Shown here one piece after another: positions 40,305-49,406 of a stretch of DNA of 64,000 bases (positions within the stretch are counted from its first letter, which is position 1; every line of letters begins with the position of its first letter). Where the stretch lies: contig NC_009392.2 of assembly GCF_000002875.2 (NCBI RefSeq), positions 62,001 through 126,000 on the forward strand. The letters run 5' to 3'. Position numbers and translations under genes: made by a program. Under the pieces are notes generated by a model that saw nothing but the letters and a program-made list of their open reading frames with translations, was not told the DNA's origin and did not search any database. The DNA is from Leishmania infantum JPCM5 (lineage: Eukaryota; Euglenozoa; Kinetoplastea; Trypanosomatida; Trypanosomatidae).

Positions 40305-41039
40305 CGTAATGGAGGGGAGGGCGCGGATCTGCCTCGGCGTTTGCTGTCGTGCGTCGGTGCTCTTTGCCGATACGCAGCCAGAACGCGAAGCTTGTGTGAT
40401 GGGAAGAGGGAGTCGTGCCTTTGCTCGCCTCTGGGCATGTGTGCGTGGCTCTCACTCTTCGCTTCTTGGGTGGGTAGTAGCCGTCGTCTGCGTGCGTGCG
40501 CGAGTCTGCGCGCACAGGATGGTGTGTGGGCATGTGTAACGTGCGCCTGCTGCGTTAATGCGTTGTTGCACGATGAGTTGGGCATGCGCCGGCATGCGAG
40601 GAAGAAGAACGGCATCGTAGTTGTTGAAGAGAGAAACCGGCGACGAGCCTCATCCTCTTCTCCTTGCTCCCCCGGCGAGAACGTGAGAGGGCGCGGCGGA
40701 TGCGGAGCGATACACCTCCCTCCTCCCCCTTCTCCTCGGCAGAGCTGCGTGCTGCTCCTGCGGCCGCTCTCAGAACCTTGTCCGGGGCGTGCGGTGGTTA
40801 CCCCGCGCGCGAGCCCACTTACCAGCGGACACTCTCGCTGGCCAACCGCCTCACCGGCTTCTCCCTTGCTCGCTCCATACCTTTCCCTCCCCTCGCGCCA
40901 TCATCCTATCACCAGCCCCATACTCCTCCGCCACCAACGAAGTGCACTTTATCGAGTTCTTTGCACTGAAAGCATCGCACGACTCCACGCCTCCACTCTC
41001 TCCCTTTCCCCCAAGCACTCCAGTCCTCCCGCATTCCGA
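40305..41039. other. Intergenic region upstream of FeSODA
   Basis: UTR-like with a CT-rich second half leading to the splice acceptor at 41014-41015. No separate gene. Confidence 0.6.
41014..41015 (+). promoter_or_regulatory. Predicted spliced-leader acceptor AG for FeSODA
   Basis: CCACTCTCTCCCTTTCCCCCA precedes AG, leaving a leader of about 24 bases. Confidence 0.6.
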
Positions 41040-41732
41040 ATGTTCCGCCGCGTCTCGATGAAAGCCGCCACGGCCACCGCTCCCGTCGGGTTTTCGTTCC
41101 TGTGCTACCATACCCTTCCTCATCTTCGGTACCCGGCCGAGCTGCCGACGCTCGGCTTCAACTACAAGGACGGCATCCAGCCCGTCATGAGCTCCCGTCA
41201 GTTGGAGCTGCACTACAAGAAGCACCACAGCGCGTACGTGGACAAGTTGAACACGCTCGGCAAGGGCTGCGAGGGGAAGACGATTGAGGAGATCATCTTG
41301 GCGACCAGCGGCAGCACTGAGAGCAAGGTCATGTTCAACCAGGCCGCTCAGCACTTCAACCATTCCTTCTTCTGGAAGTGCCTGTCGCCTGGTGGCAAGC
41401 CGATGCCGAAGACGCTCGAGAATGCCATCGCGAAGCAGTTCGGAAGCGTCGACGACTTCACGGTTTCCTTCCAGCAGGCCGGCGTGAACAACTTTGGCTC
41501 TGGCTGGACGTGGCTCTGCGTCGATCCCCGGACGAAGGAGCTTCGCATCGACAACACGAGCAACGCGGGCTGCCCGCTGACCTCTGGCTTGCGCCCCATC
41601 TTCACCGCTGATGTGTGGGAGCACGCCTACTACAAAGACTTTGAGAACCGCCGCGCGGACTACCTGAAAGAGCTCTGGCAGATCGTCGACTGGGAGTTTG
41701 TCTGCCAGATGTATGAGAAGGCCACGAAGTAA
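41040..41732 (+). CDS. SODA: Iron superoxide dismutase A, mitochondrial
   Basis: It converts superoxide to oxygen and hydrogen peroxide. The 230-residue product has the Fe/Mn-SOD fold with all four metal ligands: His62 (in KKHHSAYVD), His108 (AAQHFNHSFFW), Asp191 and His195 (DVWEHAYY). The AAQ-x-x-NH context with the Gln in that block and FGSGWTWL are typical of the iron type used by trypanosomatids and plants. The first 30 residues (MFRRVSMKAATATAPVGFSFLCYHTLP) are basic and hydroxylated and match a mitochondrial targeting sequence, which separates SODA from the glycosomal SODB forms. Length minus presequence fits the usual 195-200 residues. The start ATG follows a strong splice acceptor by about 24 bases. 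Confidence 0.95.
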   Translation: MFRRVSMKAATATAPVGFSFLCYHTLPHLRYPAELPTLGFNYKDGIQPVMSSRQLELHYKKHHSAYVDKLNTLGKGCEGKTIEEIILATSGSTESKVMFNQAAQHFNHSFFWKCLSPGGKPMPKTLENAIAKQFGSVDDFTVSFQQAGVNNFGSGWTWLCVDPRTKELRIDNTSNAGCPLTSGLRPIFTADVWEHAYYKDFENRRADYLKELWQIVDWEFVCQMYEKATK

Positions 41733-42779
41733 GAGAGTCGTACATGCATCTGTACCCAATATGCTGAGGTGAGGAAGGGAGGGACCGAGCGATGCACGCG
41801 CGTCCGACATCCACGTAGACGAGGGGCTCGCGCGGAACGATGAATGACGGAGGCCGTGGCAGATGGCACACACGCGCACGCAATGAGAAGGAGTGTTGGA
41901 CGTGCTGGTGGTGGTGACAGTGGCAGGCATGCGGCGAGCGCTCATCTAATGGCCGCCCGCCGCCATCACGACTACCACAGCCTCGTGAGTGTCAGTCGGT
42001 TGGGGCCAGCGCGCCCCCCCCCGGCTCGCTCGCTTCCACTTTCTTCCGTCTCTCATGCTGCGCGCATGTGCGCAGAAGCAGCGGTAGCTCATCCCTTGCT
42101 TGCCTCCGGCCTCCTTCACACACACACACACACGCCAACGCTGCCCCTCTAGGTTCCTCGTCTCCGCCCGGTGCCGTCACCCAATCCCTGTCGCCTTCTA
42201 GCCGTCTGTTTCTTTGCCGTTCGCCCTCCCCCCACCCCTTCCTGAGCAAGTCAGCGGTGAGAGTGTGATGCGCACGTGGAGGAGCAGCCTCGCCGCCCTT
42301 CTCTCTGTCTCCCTGTGCGCGCAGGTCGGGCGGGTGAGTGGGCGGCTGGCGTGCGCGTGGAAGGTGTGTAGGCCGGTTGGAAGGAGTCACGACTTGCATC
42401 CATGTTGCCCTATTCTGTAGACACACAGACACGACGTAATGGGCGCGCGCGCACTCGTCACTTGAGGATCTTGCTGCTGATCACCATCACATACATAGAG
42501 AGAGTTTGCGCATCCTTCTCTCCTACGTTGACGACCGCCCGCGCCGTACCTTATACATCCTACCACTTCCCAGCACAACATTTGCTCGTTGTCGCGTTGA
42601 TTCTTCGATTGTTTTTTAAAGCTCTTTCCTTCCTTCCTCCCCCAACCCACCCGACTCCGCCCCCGGCACTCCGCCTCTCCCCCGCTCCCTCCTTTCCGCC
42701 TTCGAAGCACACTCTACTGCACTTCACATGCTCACGTGCGGTCCGCCTTATCGTCCCCTTCGTGCTGCTATTCCCCCTG

Positions 42780-43350
42780 CTGATGACGGAGGACGGACCG
42801 ACGGAGGGAGGGAGGGGGGGGGCTCACACCCCTCCGTGCGTGGCACCTCAGGGACCAGTGCATCCCCACTCGCTGTGGAGCAAAGCCAAGTAGAGCCCCA
42901 CCCCCTCCCTGCTAAATGGCCGAGTCGCTTCTGGTGGTGGTGGCAGGGCCAAGCGCCTGCGACCCAGCGAGCGTCAGAGCGATGGATCGCCGCGGATGTT
43001 GACGGTCAGGTCTCCTGGATGGCGCTGCATCGGAGCAAGCTGCGGCAGTGAGCACGCGCCTGTGTCACCCATGTGATGGGTAGTGTGTCAGCGCGACTCG
43101 AACGCATCTCACCAGACCCCCTCACAAGGCCCACTGCTGGTGTGGGGAGTCAGGGTGTCACGCCGAGGGGGACGCACGAGGTATGGCGACTGGCATGACT
43201 GGCAGCGGCTGTGGGGCGACCTGCGAGGCGGGTATGGCTCGAGTGTGAGGCAGGGGCCGTCCTCCGGTCGCTTTGTGGGGGGGGAGGCGGCACGGCTGCA
43301 CTGGCTCTTCCCCGCGGCTGCTGAGAGCCCAGGTGGGCTCGTGCGCCCCC
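42780..43350. mobile_element. Possible degenerate SIDER-type retroposon remnant
   Basis: This 570-base block breaks the pyrimidine bias of its surroundings, is G/A-rich with no frame of note, and ends in the segment (43283-43344) shared with 16360-16422. Size and intergenic position fit a Leishmania SIDER. Boundaries are approximate; no target-site duplication was identified. Confidence 0.4.
43283..43344 (+). repeat. Diverged repeat, copy 2 (related to 16360-16422)
   Basis: It shares with 16360-16422 the ordered blocks GGAGGCGG, GCTG, CTGGCTCTTCCCC, CGGC and GGGCTCGTG with small gaps. Confidence 0.55.
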
Positions 43351-43640
43351 CTCCCCCCCACTTCCCCTGTTATTACCTCGGCAGCTCGCTCCTTCGGCGT
43401 TTCGTCACACACACGCTGCAACTGCCGTTCACTCATCCATCCATCCATCCATCCCTCTCGCCCTCCTGTCGTCTATTTCGGCCTTCTGTGCATTTTTTCG
43501 CCGGCCCACCGCCGCCTCGAACACGCGGCTGTGAAGCGCACGCGAATGCGCGTGTAGTTGTCAGCACACACTGCCGCAGCCCTGGCAGCAACTGAAAGCG
43601 ACGACGCAGGCACGTAATCAAGCAGCATCTCACCCCTCTC

Positions 43641-43642
43641 AG
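43641..43642 (+). promoter_or_regulatory. Predicted spliced-leader acceptor AG for isochorismatase A
   Basis: ATCTCACCCCTCTC precedes AG, 17 bases before the ATG. Confidence 0.45.
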
Positions 43643-43658
43643 CGCCGGCCGTACATCG

Positions 43659-44417
43659 ATGGCCCACACCGGGGGCGCCGGCACGCTTTGTGAGAAGGCG
43701 CCGGCGACGGCCGAGAGACCCACCTCAGATGTTACGGTGCCGCAGCGGAGGAGGCACGCGACGCAGCTGCTGCGCAAGTTCACGGAGTGCCGCACCCTCT
43801 TCATGTGCTGCGATATTCAGGAAAAGCTGGCGGAGAAGATCCCTGGCTTTAACGAGACCATCCGCATCACGAACGACCTCACCCTCTTCTGTGAGATGCT
43901 GGGCCCGACGTACTGCAACGTGTTGGCCACCGTGCAGTACCCGGCTGGCGTGGGGCCGCTCTACCACGAGATTCAGCTGCCGCCCAGTGCCCCCGTGATC
44001 CCAAAGATGGAGCCATCGATGCTGTTGCCCGAAGCCCTGCCGTACCTCTACGGTGACGCCGACCACGGCATTCTGCCGGTGCAGCAAGTCGTGCTTTGGG
44101 GGCACGAGACACACATCTGCATCATGCAGACCGCGGACGAGCTGCTGCGCCGCGGCTTTCGCGTAGCGATCGCGACGGACGGCTGTGCGGCGCAGCGGCG
44201 CCTCGACCACGAGGTCGCCATTATGGAGATGTCCAAGTGGGAGGGGCTGCTGCTGACAAATTCTATCGGCGTGTACACGATGATCGTGCGCGCGGACGAC
44301 AGCGTATGGAAGCCGGTGATGCAGCTTATTCGAGATGGCGCGCACGCGTTCAAGCGGCCCTACGAGCGCTCCGAGGACCCAACGGTGCCGCCGCAGGAGC
44401 GCGAGCGTCAATCGTGA
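43659..44417 (+). CDS. Isochorismatase-family hydrolase, paralogue A (ISOC2-like)
   Basis: The 252-residue product has the cysteine-hydrolase fold of the isochorismatase/nicotinamidase superfamily and resembles the ISOC1/ISOC2 branch. The catalytic triad is present: Asp52 in CCDIQEKL, Lys116 in IPKMEPS and Cys154 in GHETHICIMQTADELL. ISOC2-like features are EKIPGF, VQYPAGVGP and VATDGCAAQ. Substrates of this branch are unknown; isochorismate itself is not expected to be one. It is the first of three tandem paralogues. Compared with them it has a longer N-terminal lead (MAHTGGAGTLCEK...RRRHATQLLRKF) and a charged C-terminal tail. The start ATG lies just after a splice acceptor. Confidence 0.88.
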   Translation: MAHTGGAGTLCEKAPATAERPTSDVTVPQRRRHATQLLRKFTECRTLFMCCDIQEKLAEKIPGFNETIRITNDLTLFCEMLGPTYCNVLATVQYPAGVGPLYHEIQLPPSAPVIPKMEPSMLLPEALPYLYGDADHGILPVQQVVLWGHETHICIMQTADELLRRGFRVAIATDGCAAQRRLDHEVAIMEMSKWEGLLLTNSIGVYTMIVRADDSVWKPVMQLIRDGAHAFKRPYERSEDPTVPPQERERQS

Positions 44418-45652
44418 CGCCGCAGTGACGGACTAGATTGAAAGTAGAGATGAAGCACCACGAGGATGAGCACGCACAGGCCATCGTTTCCGTGTCGTCG
44501 TCACGCCGACGTCGTGACGGTGCCGTGCACTGGCTCCTGCACACACACACACACACACGCAGACGTGTCTCCCTGTCGTTTTGTGTGTTTGTGTGTGTGT
44601 GTGTGTGCTTGCTCCCTCTTTCTCTCTCCAGCTCGCTCGCTTCGATCTGCCTCGCACACGCCCACCTCCTGTGCTGTGGCTTGCGGCGCATATTCGGTTG
44701 GACGCACGTCTCCTGTCTCCCTGCCGTACCTCCCCCCCCCATCCGCCTCTCATGCGCCACCGCGTGCCGCAGCGTGATGGGTGGGTGGGGGGCGGCGGAA
44801 GAAGCGGAAGCGAAGGCGCTTTGTTTTGCTCGTGTGCTCGTGTGTCTGTGTGCAAACGCCGCCATGCTCGTGCGGTTGCCTGCTCATGCCATCATGCATC
44901 ACCCCATCTCGCCCAGCCGCATCCTCCGGCTCCGCGCCACTCTCTTACACATACACACACACCTTATCGCTTTCGCTGCGCCCGCCGCCCCTCTTTACGG
45001 GAGCGCCACTGCGGTGATGACGTTCTCGAGCCACGCGCACGGCCTCTGCGGAGGCGGCGAAGGGCCGGGGGGGGGAAGAGCAGAGTTTGCTTGACAAGCA
45101 AGAAGATGCTCCACAGGCGATCAATGCGACCACGAATGGCTGCGGCACACGCATGGAAGAGGCGCTCGCATATTCCGAGGACGTGGGCCGTCGGTGGACA
45201 GCGACATCTCGGTGTATGCGTGTGTGCATGTTTGGTTGCCAGGCAGCTGGTTCTTCATTGCTGCGGGAAGAGGGGAGGCTGGTGACTCGCCCTCACGCAA
45301 CGCGCGATGCCCTCAACTGCCGGTGGAGTACGCGGCAGTGTGCTTCTTTCCGGCGCACGATTAGCGGATTTCCCGTCTGGCAGGCGTGCGGGCTCACGGC
45401 GCCCTTTCTTTTTCTCTCAGTTTGTGTGTGTGTGTGTGTGTGTGTGTGCTGACGGCGGATGGCGGCCCTCCCTCGACCCCCACCACCACAAACCCCGCCG
45501 CAATGCGGACATGCATCACTCACCGACTCCACTCCTGCTCTCCCCCTCTCGCGGCGGCGAGTGCACTTCTACTCGGAGTCGTCTGCGCTGCCACGCCGAC
45601 ACAAACGCACGTTCGCTACACACCAGAACGCACGCAGAGGCCCCCCTCCCCC
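44418..45652. other. Intergenic region between isochorismatase paralogues A and B
   Basis: It holds AC and TG microsatellites (44542-44558, 44582-44607), a G-run near 45067-45075 and the leader of paralogue B, including a (TG)n tract at 45423-45448 and a 65-codon upstream frame. Confidence 0.6.
45419..45420 (+). promoter_or_regulatory. Predicted spliced-leader acceptor AG for isochorismatase B
   Basis: GCCCTTTCTTTTTCTCTC precedes AG. The resulting leader of about 232 bases begins with a (TG)n run and contains an upstream frame at 45459-45656. Confidence 0.55.
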
Positions 45653-46432
45653 ATGACCACGCTTTCTGCGCACTCGCGGTTGATTCAGAAGTTTGACACC
45701 TGTCGGACGGCCTTCATGTTGTGCCGTGCGCAGGTGCAAGCGGACTCGCACATTCCGAGCCTCCACAATGTCGTGCACGCGACGAACGCGATGGCGGCCG
45801 TGCATCAGCTGCTCGGCCCGGAGCGGTCTGTGTTTGTCGCGACGGAGGTGCACCCGCAAGGCGTCGGCCACACCTGTCATGGCATCCAGCTGCCAGAGGA
45901 CGTCATCATCGCCAAGAATGTGAGAGTGTCGATGCTGGTCCCAAAGGTGCGGTCGCACATTCTCGGCGACGCCGAGCGTGGCATTCCACCTGTGCAGCAG
46001 GTTGTTATCTGGGGCTACGAGACGTGCGGCTGCATCTTGCAGACCGCTGACGATCTTCTCACGCACGGCGTCCACGTCGCCGTCCTTGTTGACGGGTGCG
46101 CCTCGCAAACGATGGAGATGCACAACACGGCGGTGTTACAGCTATCCCACTGGGATGGCTTGATGGTCACCACAGTGCCGTCTGCTGTAATGCAGCTGAC
46201 GCGATCCGATGCACGATTTGTCAAGCCAATCATCCAAATCATGAAGAAGTTTGCCGCCGACTGGAGCACCACGCAGCCGCGGCCGGAGCTGCGCGACTGG
46301 AGAAGGGGCGGTGATGGCGGCGAGGCCACCGCTGCCAACGACGCCAGGGCCGCCCCGTCTGCGTTAGCCACCACCACCGCAGCAGATGCTGTACTCACCG
46401 CGGATTCGGCTTGCTGTAGAATGGACCACTGA
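45653..46432 (+). CDS. Isochorismatase-family paralogue B, catalytic Asp lost
   Basis: The 259-residue product aligns along its whole length with the flanking paralogues (SRLIQKFDTCRTAFM, EVHPQGVGHTCHGI, VDGCASQ). The nucleophile position is kept (Cys127 in GYETCGC) and so is the lysine (Lys88), but the catalytic Asp is replaced by Arg25: the block that reads CCDIQEKL in A and C is LCRAQVQA here. Gly-His-Glu before the cysteine is also Gly-Tyr-Glu. This suggests a pseudoenzyme or altered chemistry rather than a broken gene, because the frame is intact. The C-terminal tail is Ala/Thr-rich and unlike A and C. The ATG 45653 matches the start of paralogue C; an in-frame ATG at 45503 would add 50 residues beginning with a hydrophobic, signal-like stretch (SPPLAAASALLLGVVCAA). 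Confidence 0.82.
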   Translation: MTTLSAHSRLIQKFDTCRTAFMLCRAQVQADSHIPSLHNVVHATNAMAAVHQLLGPERSVFVATEVHPQGVGHTCHGIQLPEDVIIAKNVRVSMLVPKVRSHILGDAERGIPPVQQVVIWGYETCGCILQTADDLLTHGVHVAVLVDGCASQTMEMHNTAVLQLSHWDGLMVTTVPSAVMQLTRSDARFVKPIIQIMKKFAADWSTTQPRPELRDWRRGGDGGEATAANDARAAPSALATTTAADAVLTADSACCRMDH

Positions 46433-47293
46433 GTACATCTACAGTGTGATGCTGGTCGTGGTGGCGGGTGGGCGGACAACGATGAAGGGACGGAGTTCCC
46501 TTCTGCAGGGAACATGAGGCAGAACCTCTCCTCATCTTTGGACTCTCGGCGGGCGCGCATGTGCTGGCCATGGCCGCGCGTCATACCGGGGTTGGTGACG
46601 AACACATCTGCACGCTGCCGCTGCTGCTGCTGCTTTTCCAGTCTCCTCTGATGGCTGTTTATGAGCAGGTCGCACCTGCTTGTTTGCTTCCACGGCTCTC
46701 TCGCTCGCTCCCCACGCACGGAGCGCGCGGCATACCCTGACTCCCCTCCCCTCTCTCTCTCTCTCGCTACCCTCTTCCGTGGCAGCCATCGAAGGACGCT
46801 CGCTCGTGAAATCTGTGGCCACTGCTCTGCCTCGACCTCTGACTTGTGGCGGTGAGACAACCTGTCGGCAGCGCAGCGAGCGGCGAACACCGGCGAAACC
46901 CGCAAAGCCTCTGCTCCGTGTGGCCTCCCGCGCCACGCTTCATCCTTCAATCGGCTCTTTAGACACATCCATGCCCACGGGCATGCGCACGCCCCATCGT
47001 CATTGCCACCCAGGTCATCGTCTGCTGCAGCTAGCCTCATGCACTTGCGTGGTTGGCGCCCACAACATGCTGTAGCCTTCTCCTTCACACTCTTCCTCTG
47101 CTCGATACACCACACACATCTACGTTCTGTGTGCACCCGTCTGCCGTGGCACTTACGCACACGCAAGCGCGCATACATCTGTGCACGTCGATGCAGCGTC
47201 TGGCTCGCACCGATATCTCCCTCTCTCGGCATTCCCCGTCTGCATCGCAGTCCAAAGCAATCGCTTATACAGTCAACCAACGCGGTCATTCGG
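46433..47293. other. Intergenic region between isochorismatase paralogues B and C
   Basis: UTR-like with CT-rich tracts at 46741-46766 and 47215-47246. No separate gene; a 510-codon frame on the minus strand overlapping it is a shadow. Confidence 0.6.
47249..47250 (+). promoter_or_regulatory. Predicted spliced-leader acceptor AG for isochorismatase C
   Basis: The tract 47215-47246 (CTCCCTCTCTCGG...TCTGCATC) is followed by GCAG, 43 bases before ATG 47294. Confidence 0.4.
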
Positions 47294-47971
47294 ATGGTTG
47301 CCATGGCATCGCGCGCCCTCATGTCCTCGCGGTCGCACCTGCTGCAGAAGTTTGACAGCTGCCGCACCATCTTCATGTGCTGCGACATCCAGGAAAAACT
47401 GCGCAACCGCATCCCCAACTTCCAGGCGGCCGTTGAAGTGTCGAACTCGATGGCGACCATCCACAACACCCTGACGCCCAAGCACTCCACCTTTGTGGTG
47501 ACGGAGCAGTACCCGAAGGGTGTGGGCCATGTTGCGAAGGACATCACGTTGCCTGAGGGTGCTCCGGTGATCGAGAAGCTGCAGCCTTCGATGCTAGTGC
47601 CGGAAATGATGCCCTACATCGACGGTGACGCTGCGCGAGGCATCTTGCCGGTGCAGCAGGCGGTGCTGTGGGGTCACGAGACACACGTGTGCGTTCTTCA
47701 GACGGCCGATGAGCTGCTGTCCCGCAACATCCGCGTGGCGGTGCTTGTGGACGGCTGCGCCTCACAGCAGCAGCTTGATCACGACGTGGCCATCCAGGAG
47801 ATGGCGGGATGGGAGAACCTCACGCTGACAACCACCATCTCCGTTCTTCTGCAGCTAGCGCGTGGCGATCGCCTGATGAGGGGGTCCCTCATGAAAATCG
47901 TGAAGCCGAAGTGGGCCGACCCCTCTCGCTTCCCGAGCCTCCCCGCGGACGGCGAGAAGCCGAAGACGTGA
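47294..47971 (+). CDS. Isochorismatase-family hydrolase, paralogue C (ISOC2-like)
   Basis: The 225-residue product keeps the full triad: Asp31 in CCDIQEKL, Lys95 in IEKLQPS and Cys133 in GHETHVCVLQTADELL. It is closest to paralogue A in the active site and to paralogue B at the N-terminus (SHLLQKFDSCRT), and looks nearest to the ISOC2 consensus (TEQYPKGVGH). Three closely spaced in-frame ATGs (47294, 47303, 47321) could start it; 47294 is the first after the predicted splice site. Position as the last of a tandem trio implies local gene duplication followed by divergence. Probable small-molecule hydrolase; substrate unknown. Confidence 0.88.
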   Translation: MVAMASRALMSSRSHLLQKFDSCRTIFMCCDIQEKLRNRIPNFQAAVEVSNSMATIHNTLTPKHSTFVVTEQYPKGVGHVAKDITLPEGAPVIEKLQPSMLVPEMMPYIDGDAARGILPVQQAVLWGHETHVCVLQTADELLSRNIRVAVLVDGCASQQQLDHDVAIQEMAGWENLTLTTTISVLLQLARGDRLMRGSLMKIVKPKWADPSRFPSLPADGEKPKT

Positions 47972-48319
47972 GGGAGAGAGGGAGACGGAGGCAGACAGCG
48001 CATAGCCAATGCGAAGGAGGGAGGGAGGTAGGAGGGGCGCGTGACGTGGCCTTCATGATGTGCGGGCGTGCGCGCGTGCGAGTGTGGGGGGAGGGGAGAG
48101 AGTAAAGGGTGTGCACGCTTCTTTGAGATACAGCGGTGCCGCGTGTAAAGGCTGGTATGTCTGTTCACGCCCCCCTTGCCCTACCGCCCACTTCCCACCA
48201 ATGCCTCCACGTCTCTCTCTCTCTCTTCCGCTAACGGCTTCATTGCCTGCGCGGCAGCTGTCGACTGACGTCACGGGGCCTCCCTCCGCACCATCTGTTC
48301 GCGTCTTGCAGGTACCCCG

Positions 48320-48349
48320 CCCTTCGCGCCCTCTCCGGTGCGCGAAGGG
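48320..48349. repeat. Perfect 10-bp hairpin
   Basis: CCCTTCGCGC (48320-48329) and GCGCGAAGGG (48340-48349) are exact inverted copies around a 10-base loop. The loop plus the arm (GCCCTCTCC, 48328-48336) can alternatively pair with the GGGGAGAGAGGGC that follows the stem. Confidence 0.7.
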
Positions 48350-48972
48350 GAGAGAGGGCCCTTATTCTCGTCTTTTGCTGTTGTTGTTTTTGAACTCACG
48401 GCGTTTCCTATTTGAAGATGCGCGTGCGTCTTCGCCGACGCTCTGTCGCGGCGTGTCTTCGGCCTTGCGGCCTTGCAACGGCGCCCCTCCCCCTCCTCCC
48501 TACGACAAGCGCCACACGCCGTCTTGGTCGACCGCGCACACTCGTCCAGTTTTCTCTACCTATTTTCCTGTCCCGTGAGCTCCCCCCTCTCCCTCCCCCG
48601 GTGTCCGTTGCTGTCTTGCGACTGCGTCACAGAGAGAATCGTAAAAGCGCCGCTCCTCACAACGGCATTTTTGACGCCTCTCCCCTCACGCACTCACGCG
48701 CGCTTGCTTATGGGCGCGGATGGAGAAGTGGTGGTGGAAGGGGGGGGAAGTGCCGTGGTGCCGTCACCTCGCTCGTGGATCGTTCGAAAAATCGTCTTCG
48801 GTGCAAGCCGGCCGCCTTTCTTCGACCGCCTTTCTGCTCACTGCCACGGCCGGATGCTTCTGTCTACGTGCCCGCCTCCAATGGAATCTACATAAACCGG
48901 ACTTGTCTCCCTCGCTCTTCTCTCTTCGACTTTCACGGACGGCTCTACATGCGAAGGGTGCCTTGAACTCGC

Positions 48973-48974
48973 AG
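48973..48974 (+). promoter_or_regulatory. Possible spliced-leader acceptor AG for the small Tim gene
   Basis: A moderate pyrimidine context (from about 48905) ends in CGCAG; AG 48984-48985 is a near alternative. Confidence 0.3.
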
Positions 48975-49118
48975 TTCTGACGCAGGCAGCCTACCGTGCT
49001 TCCACCCGTTGTGTCTCCGTAGTGCCTCATCCACGCGGCGGGACTCTGCGTAGCCATTGCCTCCGTCTTTCCGACGTTTCATTCTTCTGGACGCCCCGTC
49101 AACCCTGTGCCGCTCATA

Positions 49119-49406
49119 ATGCAGGCTCAGATGATGCTCGGGCAGGCGCTCGAGCACTACTCGATGATGGACTTTGCCAACCTCGTGCTGGAGCAGTGCT
49201 GGGACATCTGCTACGACAGCCAGCTCACCCGCCCCGAGCTCGCCGGCGGCGAGCTGCCTGATGTCAAGGTGCAGAAGATGGACGCCTGCGCGCGCAAGTG
49301 TGTCGCACGGCACTTTGAGGTGCTCACACTGCTGTCGGCGACGCGCGAGCTGCGCGAGAAGGAGCGGATGCAGGGGCTTCCACCCGGCACGCTGACGAGC
49401 ATGTAG
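49119..49406 (+). CDS. Small Tim family intermembrane-space chaperone (Tim8/9/10/13-like)
   Basis: Small Tims ferry hydrophobic precursors across the mitochondrial intermembrane space as hexameric rings. The 95-residue product has the diagnostic twin CX3C motif: Cys27-x3-Cys31 (CWDIC) and Cys57-x3-Cys61 (CARKC), each within a predicted helix (LEHYSMMDFANLVLEQCWDICY and KMDACARKCVARHFEVLTLL). These cysteines form two intramolecular disulphides via the Mia40/Erv1-type relay. The spacer between motifs is 25 residues, longer than the usual 11-17. Start: the reading frame has a GTG at 49107, but the ATG at 49119 (MQAQMMLGQAL) is the first methionine codon. Which of Tim8, 9, 10 or 13 it represents cannot be told by eye. 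Confidence 0.88.
   Translation: MQAQMMLGQALEHYSMMDFANLVLEQCWDICYDSQLTRPELAGGELPDVKVQKMDACARKCVARHFEVLTLLSATRELREKERMQGLPPGTLTSM

Larger units (their letters stand above)
41733..43658. other. Intergenic region between FeSODA and isochorismatase A
   Basis: It contains a CA run (42117-42132), pyrimidine tracts, and a compositionally distinct block at 42780-43350 that looks like a degenerate retroposon (listed separately). No gene. Confidence 0.6.
47972..49118. other. Intergenic region upstream of the small Tim gene
   Basis: It contains a hairpin at 48320-48349 (10-bp perfect arms), CT-rich tracts and a probable acceptor at 48973-48974. No credible gene. Confidence 0.6.

Noticed and set aside
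46015..47547. 510-codon open frame on the minus strand
   Set aside because: It lies antisense to the ends of isochorismatase B and C and the UTR between them; its translation is Arg/Cys-rich without family features.
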